From Spinacia oleracea (taxonomy: Eukaryota; Streptophyta; Magnoliopsida; Caryophyllales; Amaranthaceae), in contig NC_079492.1 of NCBI RefSeq assembly GCF_020520425.1, forward strand, positions 116,657,157-116,721,156: a stretch of DNA of 64,000 nt, written 5' to 3'. The number at the start of each line of letters is the position of its first letter. The stretch's first letter is position 1. Positions 10,754-25,400 of this stretch are shown piece after piece. The notes beneath the pieces were generated by a model. That model had not been told where the DNA came from and made no database searches. It saw only the letters and a list, made by a program, of their open reading frames with translations. The position numbers and the translations under genes are program-made.

Positions 10754-13529
10754 TGTAATACCCGTAAATTTATAAAGTTATTAATATATTTTAACGTTTA
10801 ATTATTTATATTTAAATGAAATTTGTGAATTTTAGAAATAAATATATATTAAATGTATATTTATTTTATTTAAATGCATTTCAAATATTTTAATGATTTA
10901 TGAAATCAAACATTTTTGGAATCATAATTCAAAAAAAAAAGATTTGAAACATAGAAACAATTCGGTTTTAGAAAAGTATTCCTATTCGGGTTTGACTCGA
11001 ACACTATTAAAGTTAGAAAAAGAATCCTAATTCTAGCCCAATTAAAATAGCCAAGCCCAACTCTCTTCTCCTTGCTCTTCACGTGAAATAGAAAAGAAAA
11101 AAAAAACCCCTCATAAACTCTCAAACCTGCTCTTCCTCCCTTTCACGTGAAGCAGTAACTAAATCTCCTCCTTGCTGCGCCGCCACCTCCGTTGGCCAAC
11201 CACCACCCAACCGCCGGCGCTAGCCTCCTCAACCGTCCGGTCAGTTCCTTCTGGTACTCCTCTTTCGTTCTTCTTTTTCTTTATTTTGTTTTTCTCTCCT
11301 CCTTAATGCTTGTTTTATGTTCACTCAACTAGACACCTCCGGCCACCGCCGTTCGCACCACCGTCTCGCGCTGTGCCACCGACCACCCGTGCGCAAGCCA
11401 TCGTTGTTGCCTTCGGCCAGCGTTCTTCTTGCTTCCCTTTTCTTTGCTTTCTTCTTTCGCAAGCTACACCACCATTCGCGCCACCACCCCTGGCTGTACC
11501 CGCTAATCGTGCCGCCCAGCCAGTGACCACCGTACCTGCTGCCGCCGTGCCTTGCCTGCTGGCAGCCTTGCTCTCTCCCTCTTTTGGTTAATTCCTTTTA
11601 AACCCTAAGCTAATTTAATTATTTAATTAAGTTTTATTAATTCAATTTATATTTTTCTTGAGTTAAGTTTATGATTTTATGATTTAATTACGAATTTAAG
11701 ACTTACTTGTTTGCATAATTAAATTATCAAATTTCAGATTACATAATTCGATTGAAACAAGAATTTGAATTATTTAAGGCATGAATTTTAATGTTTTAAT
11801 GGTTTTAAATCATGGTAGAATGAGTATGAATTATTGAAACTATTATTTTTATGTTCTAAGCATGATAAGTTGGTTTTGGGAAGTTTGTAAACGAATTTAT
11901 ATTGCTGAAAATTTAAGTATGATATTTGCAAAGAGTTTTCAACGAATTTCAATCTTTAATTCAATAATTGTTATGCTAGGAAATCAAATATTCAAGTTTT
12001 GTTATTTGAGAAAAGTTCTAAATATGTTTAGGATGTAGTTAGAATGTGTTAGTATAGTTGTGAATGATTAGAAGTTGATTGGGAATATTTGTTGGTTGTT
12101 TTAGGCGGAGAATTCTCTGTAGGCGACTTTTGAATTATTAAAGTGGTCTTGCAGTTTGTTTACACAAGGTACGTACATACCTGTGTGCTTGGAATGTGTG
12201 CTAATTGTTGAAACCATGTTGAATTTGTTGTTGAACTTGGCTATGTTGATAGTATTGTTGAACTTGGTGATGTTGATATTATTGACGAACTTAGTCAGGT
12301 TGAAATTGCATGTTTAATACTGTTGCATGGACATATTGAACCTATATTGCATTATGAGAATTATAACATGTTAGTATGGATGATTGATGCAAACATGTTT
12401 GATTGGGAACACTAGATTACTTTGTATATATTGATTCAGATCAGTTGATTGTTGTTCCCTTTTAGCTTTTCACTACTTTATGAGGGCCGAGGACCTTGTT
12501 TAGTAAGTTGAAACCTTATACCCATATAGAGGGGTTAATCAGTATTAAAGGAAAGGTTAGATTTAATTGGAATGAGTCTTGTTTGATCCCTTTATGATCA
12601 CTTACTTAATTCCAAGATAAAAACAGTTGTGAATACATGTGGTTTGTATCCCTTATGTGATTGTTGAGTCATAACAGGGTTTCAATTTGTAAATCATGTA
12701 AAGTGAAACTGAGTAGCAATAGCTTTAGACTGTGCACGTCTAAAGTGACGGACAAACTGGAGTTGGGGTTCATGGTGGTAGCCCATGGCCTTTAATTCGG
12801 ACCGGATTGATCACCGTGTCCTATTTTATTCAAACGTTCCTCGATATCGCAGGTCATTGAGGTTACGGAGTCGCGCCCGTACCTCGTCTTCCTTAGTGAA
12901 GCCTCTAGCTAGAAAACTCGGTCCATTGTCTATTTCAACTAAAATAATATTATTGTTATAAGTCTAGCCTAGTCTAGTCAAGTATGGTCGTCAAATTATC
13001 ATGTTTGTCTGCCCTTATTTATGTTCATTAGTATCATGTTAGGATGGTTCGTTGATAGTATCATGTTAGGATTATTATTGCTTTTAGTATGTAGTACTCA
13101 GCTTTGCTGATTACGTGCTTTGTTTGTGTGTGTTGATCATGGCTATGCCTTTTTGATCCTGTGATGACCCATCTTTGGTGAGCAGTCTCTAAGGATCAAT
13201 AAGCGTTGTCCATCTACAGGTTTGAAGATGATGCATCATTGGGATCGGGATTAGAGAGCTTGTAGTTATATTTGTTTTATTAAGTGATTTGGTTTGTTAA
13301 CTTGGATTTGAAAGTTGTCGTACTATTCGTATTTCCTTATTTCCGTTAATTGGTTTTGGACTTAATATGTAATCGATTATTTATGAACCTAAAAGTTAGT
13401 TTTATGTTTTCCGCTGCAAAATTCTGAATAAGCCGTTACGTTTTCACACGGGCGATAATGCCATGATAATTCTCTACGTTTTATATTAAAAGGTTATTTT
13501 AGAAAAGAGAGAATTGTCGGGGTGTTACA
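10754..13529 (+). repeat. Tekay-like Gypsy 3' LTR (2.8 kb)
   Basis: Starts TGTAATACCCG directly after the polypurine tract and ends GGGGTGTTACA, the usual TGTAA...TTACA ends of Tekay/Del chromovirus LTRs; 2776 bp. It holds an A/T-rich first part, a C-rich segment at 11160-11590 whose several short ORFs look spurious, and then AT-rich sequence. No second LTR of this family is in the window, so it is a truncated element rather than a solo LTR (the 3' internal end is attached). Confidence 0.75.
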
Positions 13530-13692
13530 ATAATCATGCAGGCTATACTAGCTCTTCAAAAGATATAGGGTGAAAAAAAAACATGATTATGGGTATTTGC
13601 CCACAAATATGGTTTAGATGGCCGTGATCCTGATACTTACTCATAAATATTATGAAAATTATCATGATCTTAAACTGATACGTAGTTGTATG

Positions 13693-13937
13693 TGTTGGAA
13701 CTTATACTTTAGTATAAGTTGTTAGTTTGTTTCCTTAGTTTATGAAGTTTGTTACTAGAATACTAACTTGTACATATGTTAGTATAAATACCTAAGCTTG
13801 TATTATTTTCATTAGTTACACAATTAATACAAAATATAGTCCATTATTTCTCTCTCAAGGTTACGAGCTATCAAGCTCTAACAACAATGGCTTCCATGCT
13901 TTCTTCTTCCTTTCTTCCTATTTCCTCAATTCTAACA
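13693..13937 (+). repeat. 5' LTR of the small non-autonomous element
   Basis: 245 bp, TGTTGGAAC...TCTAACA, followed directly by the primer site TGGTATCAGAGC (13938-13949). It matches the LTR at 15919-16163 apart from six substitutions. Confidence 0.92.
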
Positions 13938-13949
13938 TGGTATCAGAGC
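13938..13949 (+). other. Primer-binding site (initiator tRNA-Met)
   Basis: TGGTATCAGAGC immediately after the 5' LTR, the common plant Copia primer site. Confidence 0.9.
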
Positions 13950-15186
13950 GAGAACAATCCCGACTCTTCAATTCCGCATAATACTTTCGTTCAAATCACC
14001 TCAGCAAAGCTTCCACAAATTTTCTTCTTCGAAATTTTTGTCGAATCGGGTCTAAATTCGACGAATTAGGGTTTTAATTTGCCCTAATATCTTCTAATTT
14101 CGCTCACATATCTTCTTTAGAACCTTGAATCAAACAATTTTTTGATTCTTGAGTTTTCCCCAAATTCTAGGGTTCTTGAAATATTTGCAAGAATCTGGCA
14201 TTGCTGATAGATTCTTGAAGAAATTTTCGTTTCCGTATTCCTCGGCGGTGTTTTGATCGGAGGTTTGAACGGTGATCGATTTGGTTGCGATTCTTGAGAA
14301 CAGCAGCACCCAATACGTGCTCCTCCGTCGTCGTCTTCTTCGACGGCTGCTTCTGCTAAGATTCGGTTTGATTTTTTGGCTTTCTCTGCCGATGATGTTA
14401 TTGGTAATACTTAAACCCTTGAACCTCTCTTTCTCTTTCCGAAATTTTTGTTGTTGGTTCGTCATTTTTTTTGGAATCATCTCAGTTGTATCGCCGCAAT
14501 TTAAATTGTTGCTGGGTAATTGTTGTTGCTGCCGATGATGTTTTGTGAATTTGAGAATTGTTGGAGTTTTTTCTTGTCCAGTCGAAATTGAATTTTTGTT
14601 GTTGCTGGTTCTTGTGTGAGAACTGGAGTGAAAATTGTTTCAATCTTTGGATGGATTCGTGAGATTTAGTTCACTTTCTTTGATGAATGTGTTACAGAAG
14701 GTCCCTTTTTCATCTTGGTGTAGTGACCATTTTAAACCAAATATAGTTACATGAATATTGGGATTCTTTTCTGGAAATGTAATTAGGAGTTGAAATCATA
14801 TCCTTTGGAGTTGCTTTGCCATAAACCCCAGCCTCAGAGTCTGTTAACCAGTTAAGACTTAGGAGTTTTATCCAACCTTGATGGCAACTTAATTGGAAAA
14901 TTGGCAATTGAGACCCATGTTCTAATGGATTTGTTGGTACTTCGTGTAAGCATGCCTCCAACGGTATATCCCAGGCTGCATTTGCATTATCAGATTCGAT
15001 TCGGTTTTGGGGTTGCGGATTTAATTTGAGGATTTAAAAGCTGACAGTTTCTCCTGGAGAATGGTGTGAGCAATATGGGAATTCAGCACTAGTATTGCAG
15101 AAAGTGTAGTTTGGTTGTTGAATGTTGGCATGCTTTGTTGCCAATAACATTGAATTTTTTTTTTTCGTGTTGAAGTTTGTTTGTGA

Positions 15187-15417
15187 CCCAACAGAGGTTG
15201 AGGTTTGTTTTGTGATGACCCAACAGAGGTTGAGTTCATTTTGTGACCCATAGTGGTCCTTTCTCATTGATCTATAAAGATCAATTTCATGATGCATTGT
15301 GATCTTTCTTTTGATGAGACCGTGGCTCATTCTTTTCGACCCATAGAGGTCATTTTCAGACCCACGGTGGTCCTTTTTCGACCCAAAGTGGTCAATTCTC
15401 AAAAGACCCAAAGGGTC
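15187..15417 (+). repeat. Array of short GACC/GGTC palindromes
   Basis: A run of short imperfect inverted repeats of the form GACCCA-N-GGTC. Clear copies are at 15245-15258, 15338-15351, 15359-15372, 15380-15393 and 15405-15417, and three of them are spaced exactly 21 bp apart. Related palindromes (GATCTATAAAGATC at 15269-15282) and two GACCCAACAGAGGTTGAG copies precede them. The array lies inside the non-coding interior of the small LTR element. Its role is unknown. Confidence 0.75.
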
Positions 15418-15918
15418 AAATTCTCAAATTGTTTTTTTTTTTTATCAATTTCTATCTTCAGCTTTATTTTCATAGCTGAGTTTCTCATTCTTTTCCTCTC
15501 AAACACATTATCCTTCATTCTTCACATTGGAGTTATGGTGCATGTGTGTGATTGGTTGATGACCAATGGTGTCGATCTTTTGGACAGCAGGAAGCTGATT
15601 CATGGTGGTTGGTTCAAAAAACATTATTCTGATTGGTCAGTTCCATTTGTATGCAGTATTCTGGTGGTTTTCTCATCAATCAAGTTGTTGATCCTGGTAA
15701 GGAAGCAACCATGCATGGATTCACATGACAATTTTCAGATGCTAAGTGTTGGAGAAACACAAAGGTTAGCAGTGTTCAGAACTTCAGATACCTCCCGTTG
15801 ACAGTGTTCCAGATGTTGTGGTTGCAGTTCTCATCGCCAAGAGGAGCAACAACTGCTTCATTAATTTCAAGATTTCAAACTAAAAATGTTTAACACCATT
15901 TTCAGCTTGAGGGGGGGG

Positions 15919-16163
15919 TGTTGGAACTTATATTTTAGTATAAGTTGTTAGTTTGTTTCCTTAGTTTAGGAAGTTTGTTACTAGAATACTAACTTGTACA
16001 TATGTTAGTATAAATACCTAAGCTTGTATTATTGTCATTAGTTACACAATTAATACAAAATGTAGTCCATTATTTCTCTCTCAAGGTTACGAGCTATCAA
16101 GCTCTAACAGCAATGGCTTCCATGCTTTCTTCTTCCTTTCTTCGTATTTCCTCAATTCTAACA
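15919..16163 (+). repeat. 3' LTR of the small non-autonomous element
   Basis: 245 bp starting after the G-rich polypurine tract (15904-15918). Followed by TSD GTATG at 16164-16168. Confidence 0.92.
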
Positions 16164-16563
16164 GTATGTATACTTTACCAATACCAATCAAAATCACAAC
16201 ATGTAATTCTTTTTTTGCAGCAAATGAGTAGAAAAAGGGCAATAAAAATTACAAACGAAAGATAGAAATTCGAACATGTGACACATTGTACAAAACAAGT
16301 ATGGTAGGTATGATAAAACTAAACCTTGCATTCATAATTGTATTAGGCTTTTAGCCATTTGTTGATACAAAAATCGAATTATTGGAACTTAAGTTATAGT
16401 CCCAAATATACTTGAAACACTCTGTTACCCCAGAACAAAATATTAAAATCAAAGACAATTGGAGGAAGAAAAGTAGAAATGCATAAAATCGAGCTTGAAT
16501 ATAGTCAAGTAACGTCAAATTAAGATGCACCATTCGATCAGATTTTGGAAGGTGTTACTCCAG

Positions 16564-17872
<1,309 letters not shown>

Positions 17873-17961
17873 ATTTTATTTTTTTCTAAGATATATATTT
17901 TTTTTGTTTTTTTAATTGTTGTTGTTGTTTGTTAATATGAGTTACCAGAAATAGAGATTCG

Positions 17962-17969
17962 TATTTATA
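17962..17969 (-). promoter_or_regulatory. PrxA TATA box
   Basis: TATAAATA on the minus strand, about 90 bp upstream of the PrxA ATG, at the same relative place as in PrxB and PrxC. Confidence 0.6.
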
Positions 17970-18008
17970 GAGAGAATTCGAAGCTAACTTGTAAGGTGCA
18001 TGTTTGAT

Positions 18009-18042
18009 ACATGTATGCACGAATTGTCCCAAATTAACGTGC
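18009..18042 (-). promoter_or_regulatory. Conserved upstream block of the peroxidase genes (PrxA copy)
   Basis: A block beginning ACATGTATGCACGAA and ending ACGTGCA on the plus strand is shared with PrxB (about 21968-22006) and PrxC (about 50786-50824), although the PrxA flanks are otherwise diverged. It sits 40-80 bp upstream of the TATA boxes and includes an ACGT core. A conserved cis-element is a reasonable inference; no factor is implied. Confidence 0.4.
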
Positions 18043-18426
18043 ATTTCACTAAAATTATTAATCATGAAACGACGTCGTCGGAACTAATTCAATTTTTTTT
18101 CAACCATTTGACGAAATGGAATTATTCAAGTTCTGTACTAGTTGACAACCACAATTAGAAATGTTATTCTCCCCCCTTGGATTTGGATCGATGACTTGGT
18201 TTGTATAACCATTATTATCTTATTTTATTCAAGAGAGATTTTGCATTAAAAGAATCTATGTAGGCATTGTCTACCACTATGTCAATGCCGACGGGCTTAC
18301 CATCCACCCCTAGTTATGTGTTGGGGGAATTGGTGGAATGACATGATGTGTCTACATCAAACTCCGATTCTGGGATGACAATTTTACCCGAATCATATCC
18401 CCCGGCATGAGTACTCAATCTAACTA

Positions 18427-18893
18427 CTCCCTTTGTCCCTAAAGGATTGTCTCATATAGTATAAATAGATGTCTTTATTTGTTTGTCCGTACCTTATTTA
18501 TTTTGTGGTCCCTACATATCTCTCCTCATACTGCTTCCTCCGGTTTTATTTACATGACACAATTGATTTTGGAACATATTTTAAGGAGAGGTAAAAGAGA
18601 AAATTAAAGGATAAAAGTATCCCTTAACAACAATCAACCAACCTTCACTTTCACCAAATCTCCAAAGTGTGAGGGTATATAAATATGACAATTCACCAAG
18701 CAAAACTTTTCTATAATAGAATTGTGTCAACTAAAAAAAAATTTCCCTAAAAGAAATTTGCTTCATGTAAATAAGAACGGAAGAAGTATTATTTAACTTA
18801 ACTAAAGACAAATCTATTACCCATTTGCTTTTGATTATACTCAATTCATAACAAAAGAAAATCTATGGGACGATCTTTTAGAGACGAAGGGAG
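18427..18893. mobile_element. Stowaway-like MITE (outer, nested pair)
   Basis: Terminal inverted repeats CTCCCTTTGTCCCTAAAGG... and the complementary ...GAGACGAAGGGAG, with TA target duplications at 18425-18426 and 18894-18895. No coding capacity. It is interrupted by another MITE at 18531-18786. Confidence 0.75.
18531..18786. mobile_element. MITE nested in the outer Stowaway-like MITE
   Basis: Terminal inverted repeats CTGCTTCCTCCGG...TTTACATGACAC and ...TTCATGTAAATAAGAACGGAAGAAG, with TA on both sides (18529-18530, 18787-18788). It belongs to a different family from its host element. Confidence 0.7.
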
Positions 18894-18895
18894 TA

Positions 18896-20340
18896 TGAGG
18901 TAAAAAAGTGAAAATCCAATTAAATAGATGAACTGGTGGTGCTAGGAAAAATGGATAATGGATCGAATCAGTTACAAACGCAACTATTTACATTTATATA
19001 CGGAGTACTTCGTATGTAATAGAGTGGTAGTGAATGAAGAGATACCAGGCAAACATACCATCAATAATGATGATCATATCGAATTGCAATTTTGGATTTC
19101 AAACACGATATTATGTCTTCTTCTCCCTCTTTTTCTTTTATTTGACATGGATATTTGTTATGAATGAATCACCCTTTTGGGCTTGAATGTTGATTTGTAT
19201 GACAAATTTAATGTTGGAATAATTAGAAGAAATAAATGAAGAAATTAAAACACGCACAAAGATTAAACGTGGTTCACTCTTTAATGAGCTACATCCACCT
19301 TGGGAGAGCGTTTGGAGCTTGTATTACTCTTCAACGGAGAAAGAATTACAAAGAGAAATTCTCAAAGGTGAAGAAGAGAGAATTCTATGTATGCTTAGAT
19401 CTAGGGTTTCAACCTCACTTGTGTTTCATTCTCTTGAATTGAAAATCTCATTACATTTAGTATTTATTGTGTTAGACATCAAAACAATCTGAGGGTCAAG
19501 AAAAGACCACATCGATTGAAGCTTGCGGAGAAGAAAAAACAGTTCACCCGCAGGGTTCGGTCGAACCTTTAAAGGTTTGGCCGAACCAACCCAAAGTTTC
19601 GCCAAACCTCCAAAATCTCCAAGCTACTGACTCTTTTCATGTTCGGTCGAACCATCAAAGAGTGCGGCCGAACTTCCAGCAGGTTAGGCCGAACCTTATT
19701 TTTAGGTTGTTAGTATTCCGTATATGATATGATAAATTATATGTGATTATAGGATAAAGATAAATAGTATAAAGCAATTGAAGTAGCAGTACGTGGCTCG
19801 CTGGAATCGCAAAGTATTTACTTCATCCGATCCAGGATGTATATATGATGTACCATAGTACTCCGTATATGCCCTTGCTAAGTGATCTATTAAGATGCTA
19901 ATAAGTCAGTGTCATGGCAGCTCCATCTATCGATTCATTGTGAAAGACATAATTGGCCCGTTCTGCTTAAAATAATAAAATACCTCTATATTCCGCTAGT
20001 AAGATTTGACAATGAATACAGTAGCGATTTGGATGAAGGTGGTGGTGCATTCACAAGTTCACACGAAGCAAATGGGAACGCAAGAGGTAATACCATTCAA
20101 CATGAAGTTATAGAGTACGTAGTTAATAAGGTGTTAAAGAATCAAGGGTTGGCCCAATAGTTGGAGGCCTTCCTTCCACCCCTATGATTGGGTTTCGGTT
20201 CTTGTTTCTTACAAGAGGGAACCCCTACATATTTCCCCATGTTTGCAAAATAAAGCTTCATCTTATCTTTTAACATATAAAATAGAAATAAAGCATTCCC
20301 TTATAAATGTCGATCTTGTTCATTGATCATAAGAAAAGTA
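18896..20340. other. Intergenic region between PrxA upstream and PrxB downstream
   Basis: No gene supported. From 19212 to about 19710 lies sequence starting TGTTGGAATAATTAG with repeated GGTTCGGCCGAACC-like motifs (19555-19705), which looks like a fragment of a Copia LTR. Its end and TSD could not be found. An 83-codon ORF at 19909-20160 has no recognisable family. Confidence 0.4.
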
Positions 20341-20571
20341 CATCCGATTGTATTATAAGCCATTTGTTAATACAAAAAAAAGGAAAATTAGAACCTATAT
20401 GGTTCCATACATAATTGAGACACTCAGTTGCTCCATAACAACTTATGGAAATGAAATACAATTTGAAGAAATTAAATGGTAAATAAAAGGACAAAATGCA
20501 TAAGACCTCGAATCGAAAGACCGAGTATCGATCAATTCAAGAATTAACAATATTCAGATTATGGAAACGTA

Positions 20572-21846
<1,275 letters not shown>

Positions 21847-21917
21847 TTTGTGCTACTATTGTATTTATTTTTTGTTTTTTGTTTTTGTTGATATGACATA
21901 CAAGAAATGGAGACTCG

Positions 21918-21925
21918 TATTTATA
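21918..21925 (-). promoter_or_regulatory. PrxB TATA box
   Basis: TATAAATA (minus strand) about 72 bp upstream of the PrxB ATG; identical context in PrxC. Confidence 0.6.
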
Positions 21926-21967
21926 GCACAACTATATGCTTCAATGCACAACCAAGTTGTTTAGTAC

Positions 21968-22006
21968 ACATGTATGCACGAAGTGTGCCCAACGATCGAC
22001 GTGCAC
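21968..22006 (-). promoter_or_regulatory. Conserved upstream block (PrxB copy)
   Basis: Carries ACATGTATGCACGAA ... GACGTGCACAC on the plus strand, matching the block upstream of PrxA and identical to that of PrxC. Confidence 0.4.
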
Positions 22007-22437
22007 ACTTTGATGTTATATTTTTTATTTTTTTAATTTGACAAATGACAACGACTTACTGTGAGAAAGATTATTCTTAATTTTATTAGTCCTAAAATTG
22101 CGAATAATTAATACGAAAGATAGTTGCCCATGGTTGATAAATGATTTGGATTGAATGTTTCTATTTAGGTAATGTCTACCACTATGTAATTTAGTTGACT
22201 AGCACGCCTTGGCCTAAATGAAAACCATGTCCAAGGGTTAACTAAAAATTAATGATTTGATTTGAATAATGTAGTTTAATGTTAACGACTTGTGCCATGT
22301 TCGACAAAACTAGAGGTAGCGGGTGGCGTTTAGCGGTTGAGTAGCGTGTACTTATTGGAGTAGATGGTAGCGGTCAATAATAGCGGATAACAGTTAAATG
22401 TCAAAGTAGAGAGTAACGGTTAGCTGTGTTAGGTAAA

Positions 22438-25400
22438 CACTACAACAAACAAATATCGCCCTTTTAACTTTTAAGGGCGAAATAAAAATCGCCCTTAACT
22501 CGCCCTGTTAGGTTCGTGCTATTAGCTTCCCACGGCAACTGCATTTGCTCGCCCTTTTTTTTTATCAAAAGCAAAGAGGGCAAATAATTTTCGCCTTCTT
22601 TGTTTGAAAACAAGGAAGGCAACTTAAATCTTGTCCTCTTTGATTGTTTTTTGCCCTCTAAAATAGTTTAAATATGACAATTCTCTTTGCCCTGTTTGTT
22701 CAAAATCAAAGAGGGCAACTTGATAGAGTCGCCCTCTTTGTTCTATTTTTTATTTTTAAAAAAATAAATCTGGTGAACTAACAAGTAAATTACACCTTTC
22801 ACAAACTATGATACTGGGACTTTAACATTTATGTCCATCTTGGGAGAGTAAAAGTATATAGACAACAAGCATTTGAATCCATATAAGGATTATGGTTAAA
22901 TCAGAACCAACTTCGGTATATTTCCATCAAAAAAAAAGAGGAACAATTCACTATAGCTATTACATGCTTATATCAAATGATTGTCCAGCCAACTCAAAAC
23001 CTACTCGATCAATCATCATATGCTTGTTCTCTTTTGTGCTCGTCTCTACGCTTTATGCTCCTCAGTTTTCCTACAAGACCAATACATTTTCCAACGTAAG
23101 GCATTTATTAGCTGCATATGGTGTAGACACCAACATAACTGAATATGAGGTTTGCAACTCTCATATTCAGTATACTGACTTTCTAAACCAGTAGATCAGA
23201 TTTCAGATGATCAAACTTTAGGTGAGTCAAAGTACATGTAATCAGAGGCAAGTAAGATAATCTAATAGTGCCATTTCTTTGTTGCAAATTAACTCAGAAG
23301 CACAGAATTCTCAATGATTTAATTTAAATTATACACATACGCACAAATGGCATACACACACATGCAAGGTTTGAACAGACAGATAATTTTCTTGAAATTG
23401 TAACCTGTAAAATTGTTGCCCATCTCTCTTGAGTCATGATTTCAATAACTTGGTGAATAACTTGGTGAATACAGCTTCTTCAAAGCATACATCACCAGCT
23501 AAGTGGAATCCATGTTCAAATCATCCAAAGCATAGTGCATTCAAGTTTTGCTTGACTGTCATACAGTCTTCCAAATTATGTCCAGGTCCGCTCGTTTACT
23601 TCATGAAACAACATTTGACTGACCTCTTATAAAGAGTTTTGGTGGCATATACCTTGGTGCCAAAAAATGGACTATAAGGCACTCAAATTAAATTTATGAA
23701 AATTTTTGTTGCATATTGTCGATTTCATACAGATCAACAAGTCAACAAGGTTCATATTTAACATGTACGATTCAAGAGAAAACCTAAAACAGAAGGGACA
23801 AATCAATAAGGTACGCAGATAGTATGATTTAAGAGCAAACCTGAGGCAGAAGGGGCATACAACCAATCTGCATATCTATTGTTGACAATGCAGAAACAAC
23901 GACAGTGTAATGTACCCCGAACTGCAAGTTTCCACAAGGATTGTTCATTCAGTTGCTCCATCTGCAATAAGTCACATATTTACAGGGAAAAAAGTTGTAC
24001 TCTGTTAACATTTTTGTGATCAATCTTATGAGAATACATACATCTGATCCCTGGACTGTTTGAAGGGTTTTATTTTCTTCTTATGTTTATATTAGTGTTA
24101 CGAATTCAAATATTAAATAATTACCTCAGAATAAGTTGTGTGATCGTACACAAGACCCTTACCTAAAGCAAAAGGCACAAGAAAACAAAGAAGAATAAGA
24201 AGAAAATGATATCAATAATAAATTCTATAAGTAAATAAACAGCGATGATAGAGTAAGAATTTTCAAGACAGAGCGAACCATATGTTAGTATAACATCAGC
24301 TCCTAGGAGGAACCAGAACAACAGCAAAAGTATGCAGGTATCATCTTTCATGCTATTTTCCTAGGCTGGAATCTGTTTTTATAAGTGAAATGTGTTTCCT
24401 AGAAATCGTTCTTTAAAACTGCAACAAAGTGGATACGATGTGCAATGTCCAAAACCGGGATCGGACGAATGAAAGAGAGCCGATATGGGAAAGCGAGTTA
24501 CTGATGCAGCTTATAATGTCTGTAATCATCCATGCAGTGCCAAAATGTATCAAGTACATAGCTTCTATTGTTGCCAATATATCACAAGAACTTTATGATG
24601 GACAATGAAAGAAGCAATTAGTTATTTCAGTTCATGAAGTAATTCATTTTAGAGCTCTTACTTAACCCCCACTCTTATATCACTCTTACTTAACCCCCTC
24701 ACTCTAGACATGGGAAAGTTTAGGCAAGCGAAATTCCCTTTTATTAAACTATACTTCTTTTCATGACATCTAAAACCATTGAGTAATGACATCCCTTCCA
24801 CTAAAACAAAAGCAATACAAAACAACTTCCCACCCAATACTGACCTGGATTAGGAGGGCACGTATCTCTTTCTTCTCCAGATAAGATATGCCTACAATCA
24901 TATACCAGGATCAAGTAGAAGTAAGCAAGATTGTCATGTTATGCTTGCCAAGAACGACAGAAAAGGTAAAGTAGGACATGTTAAGCATCAAATCCTGCAG
25001 AAAAGGTAAATTAGGAACCGGAACAGAACGAAGCAACTAGGATGACTAAGTATTTTGATACTTTCAAGCATACTGTTAGCTAAAATCACACATTGTATTT
25101 TTCACTACATAAATTTGCCATGCAAACTAAAACTCTGACAGCACTAGATAACACTTTAATCCAAAAACCTCAATACACTACCTTGGATTCCATATTTTAT
25201 ATTGCAGCAGAAAACGCTGACCTGTTTCAGCAATAAATGTGAAACTTAAATCATCAAAAACAATAAAGAGGAGCTAAATTGTCCAAATTTCAACAACAAT
25301 TTCAACATCAAAAACTGTTATCATGATGAACTAGCAAAAAAAATCAAACGCAATATGATAACAGTAATTTGCACCAGTAACTAGCAAATATTACGCAAAG

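Larger units (their letters stand above)
13693..16163 (+). mobile_element. Small non-autonomous Copia-type LTR element (complete)
   Basis: A complete 2471-bp element flanked by a perfect 5-bp TSD, GTATG (13688-13692 and 16164-16168). Two 245-bp LTRs start TGTTGGAAC and end TCTAACA and differ at six positions. A methionine-tRNA primer site follows the 5' LTR and a purine tract (GCTTGAGGGGGGGG) precedes the 3' LTR. The ~1980-bp interior codes for no recognisable gag or pol; its short ORFs have no domain. This is intermediate between a TRIM and a LARD and must be mobilised by a Copia helper. It sits about 400 bp downstream of the PrxA stop codon. Confidence 0.92.

Noticed and set aside
11310-11591. 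Pro/Ala-rich ORFs in the Tekay-like LTR
   Set aside because: C-rich LTR segment with open frames on both strands and no domain.
19909-20160. 83-codon ORF upstream of the PrxB downstream flank
   Set aside because: No recognisable family, no partner exon or promoter; kept only as a remark.
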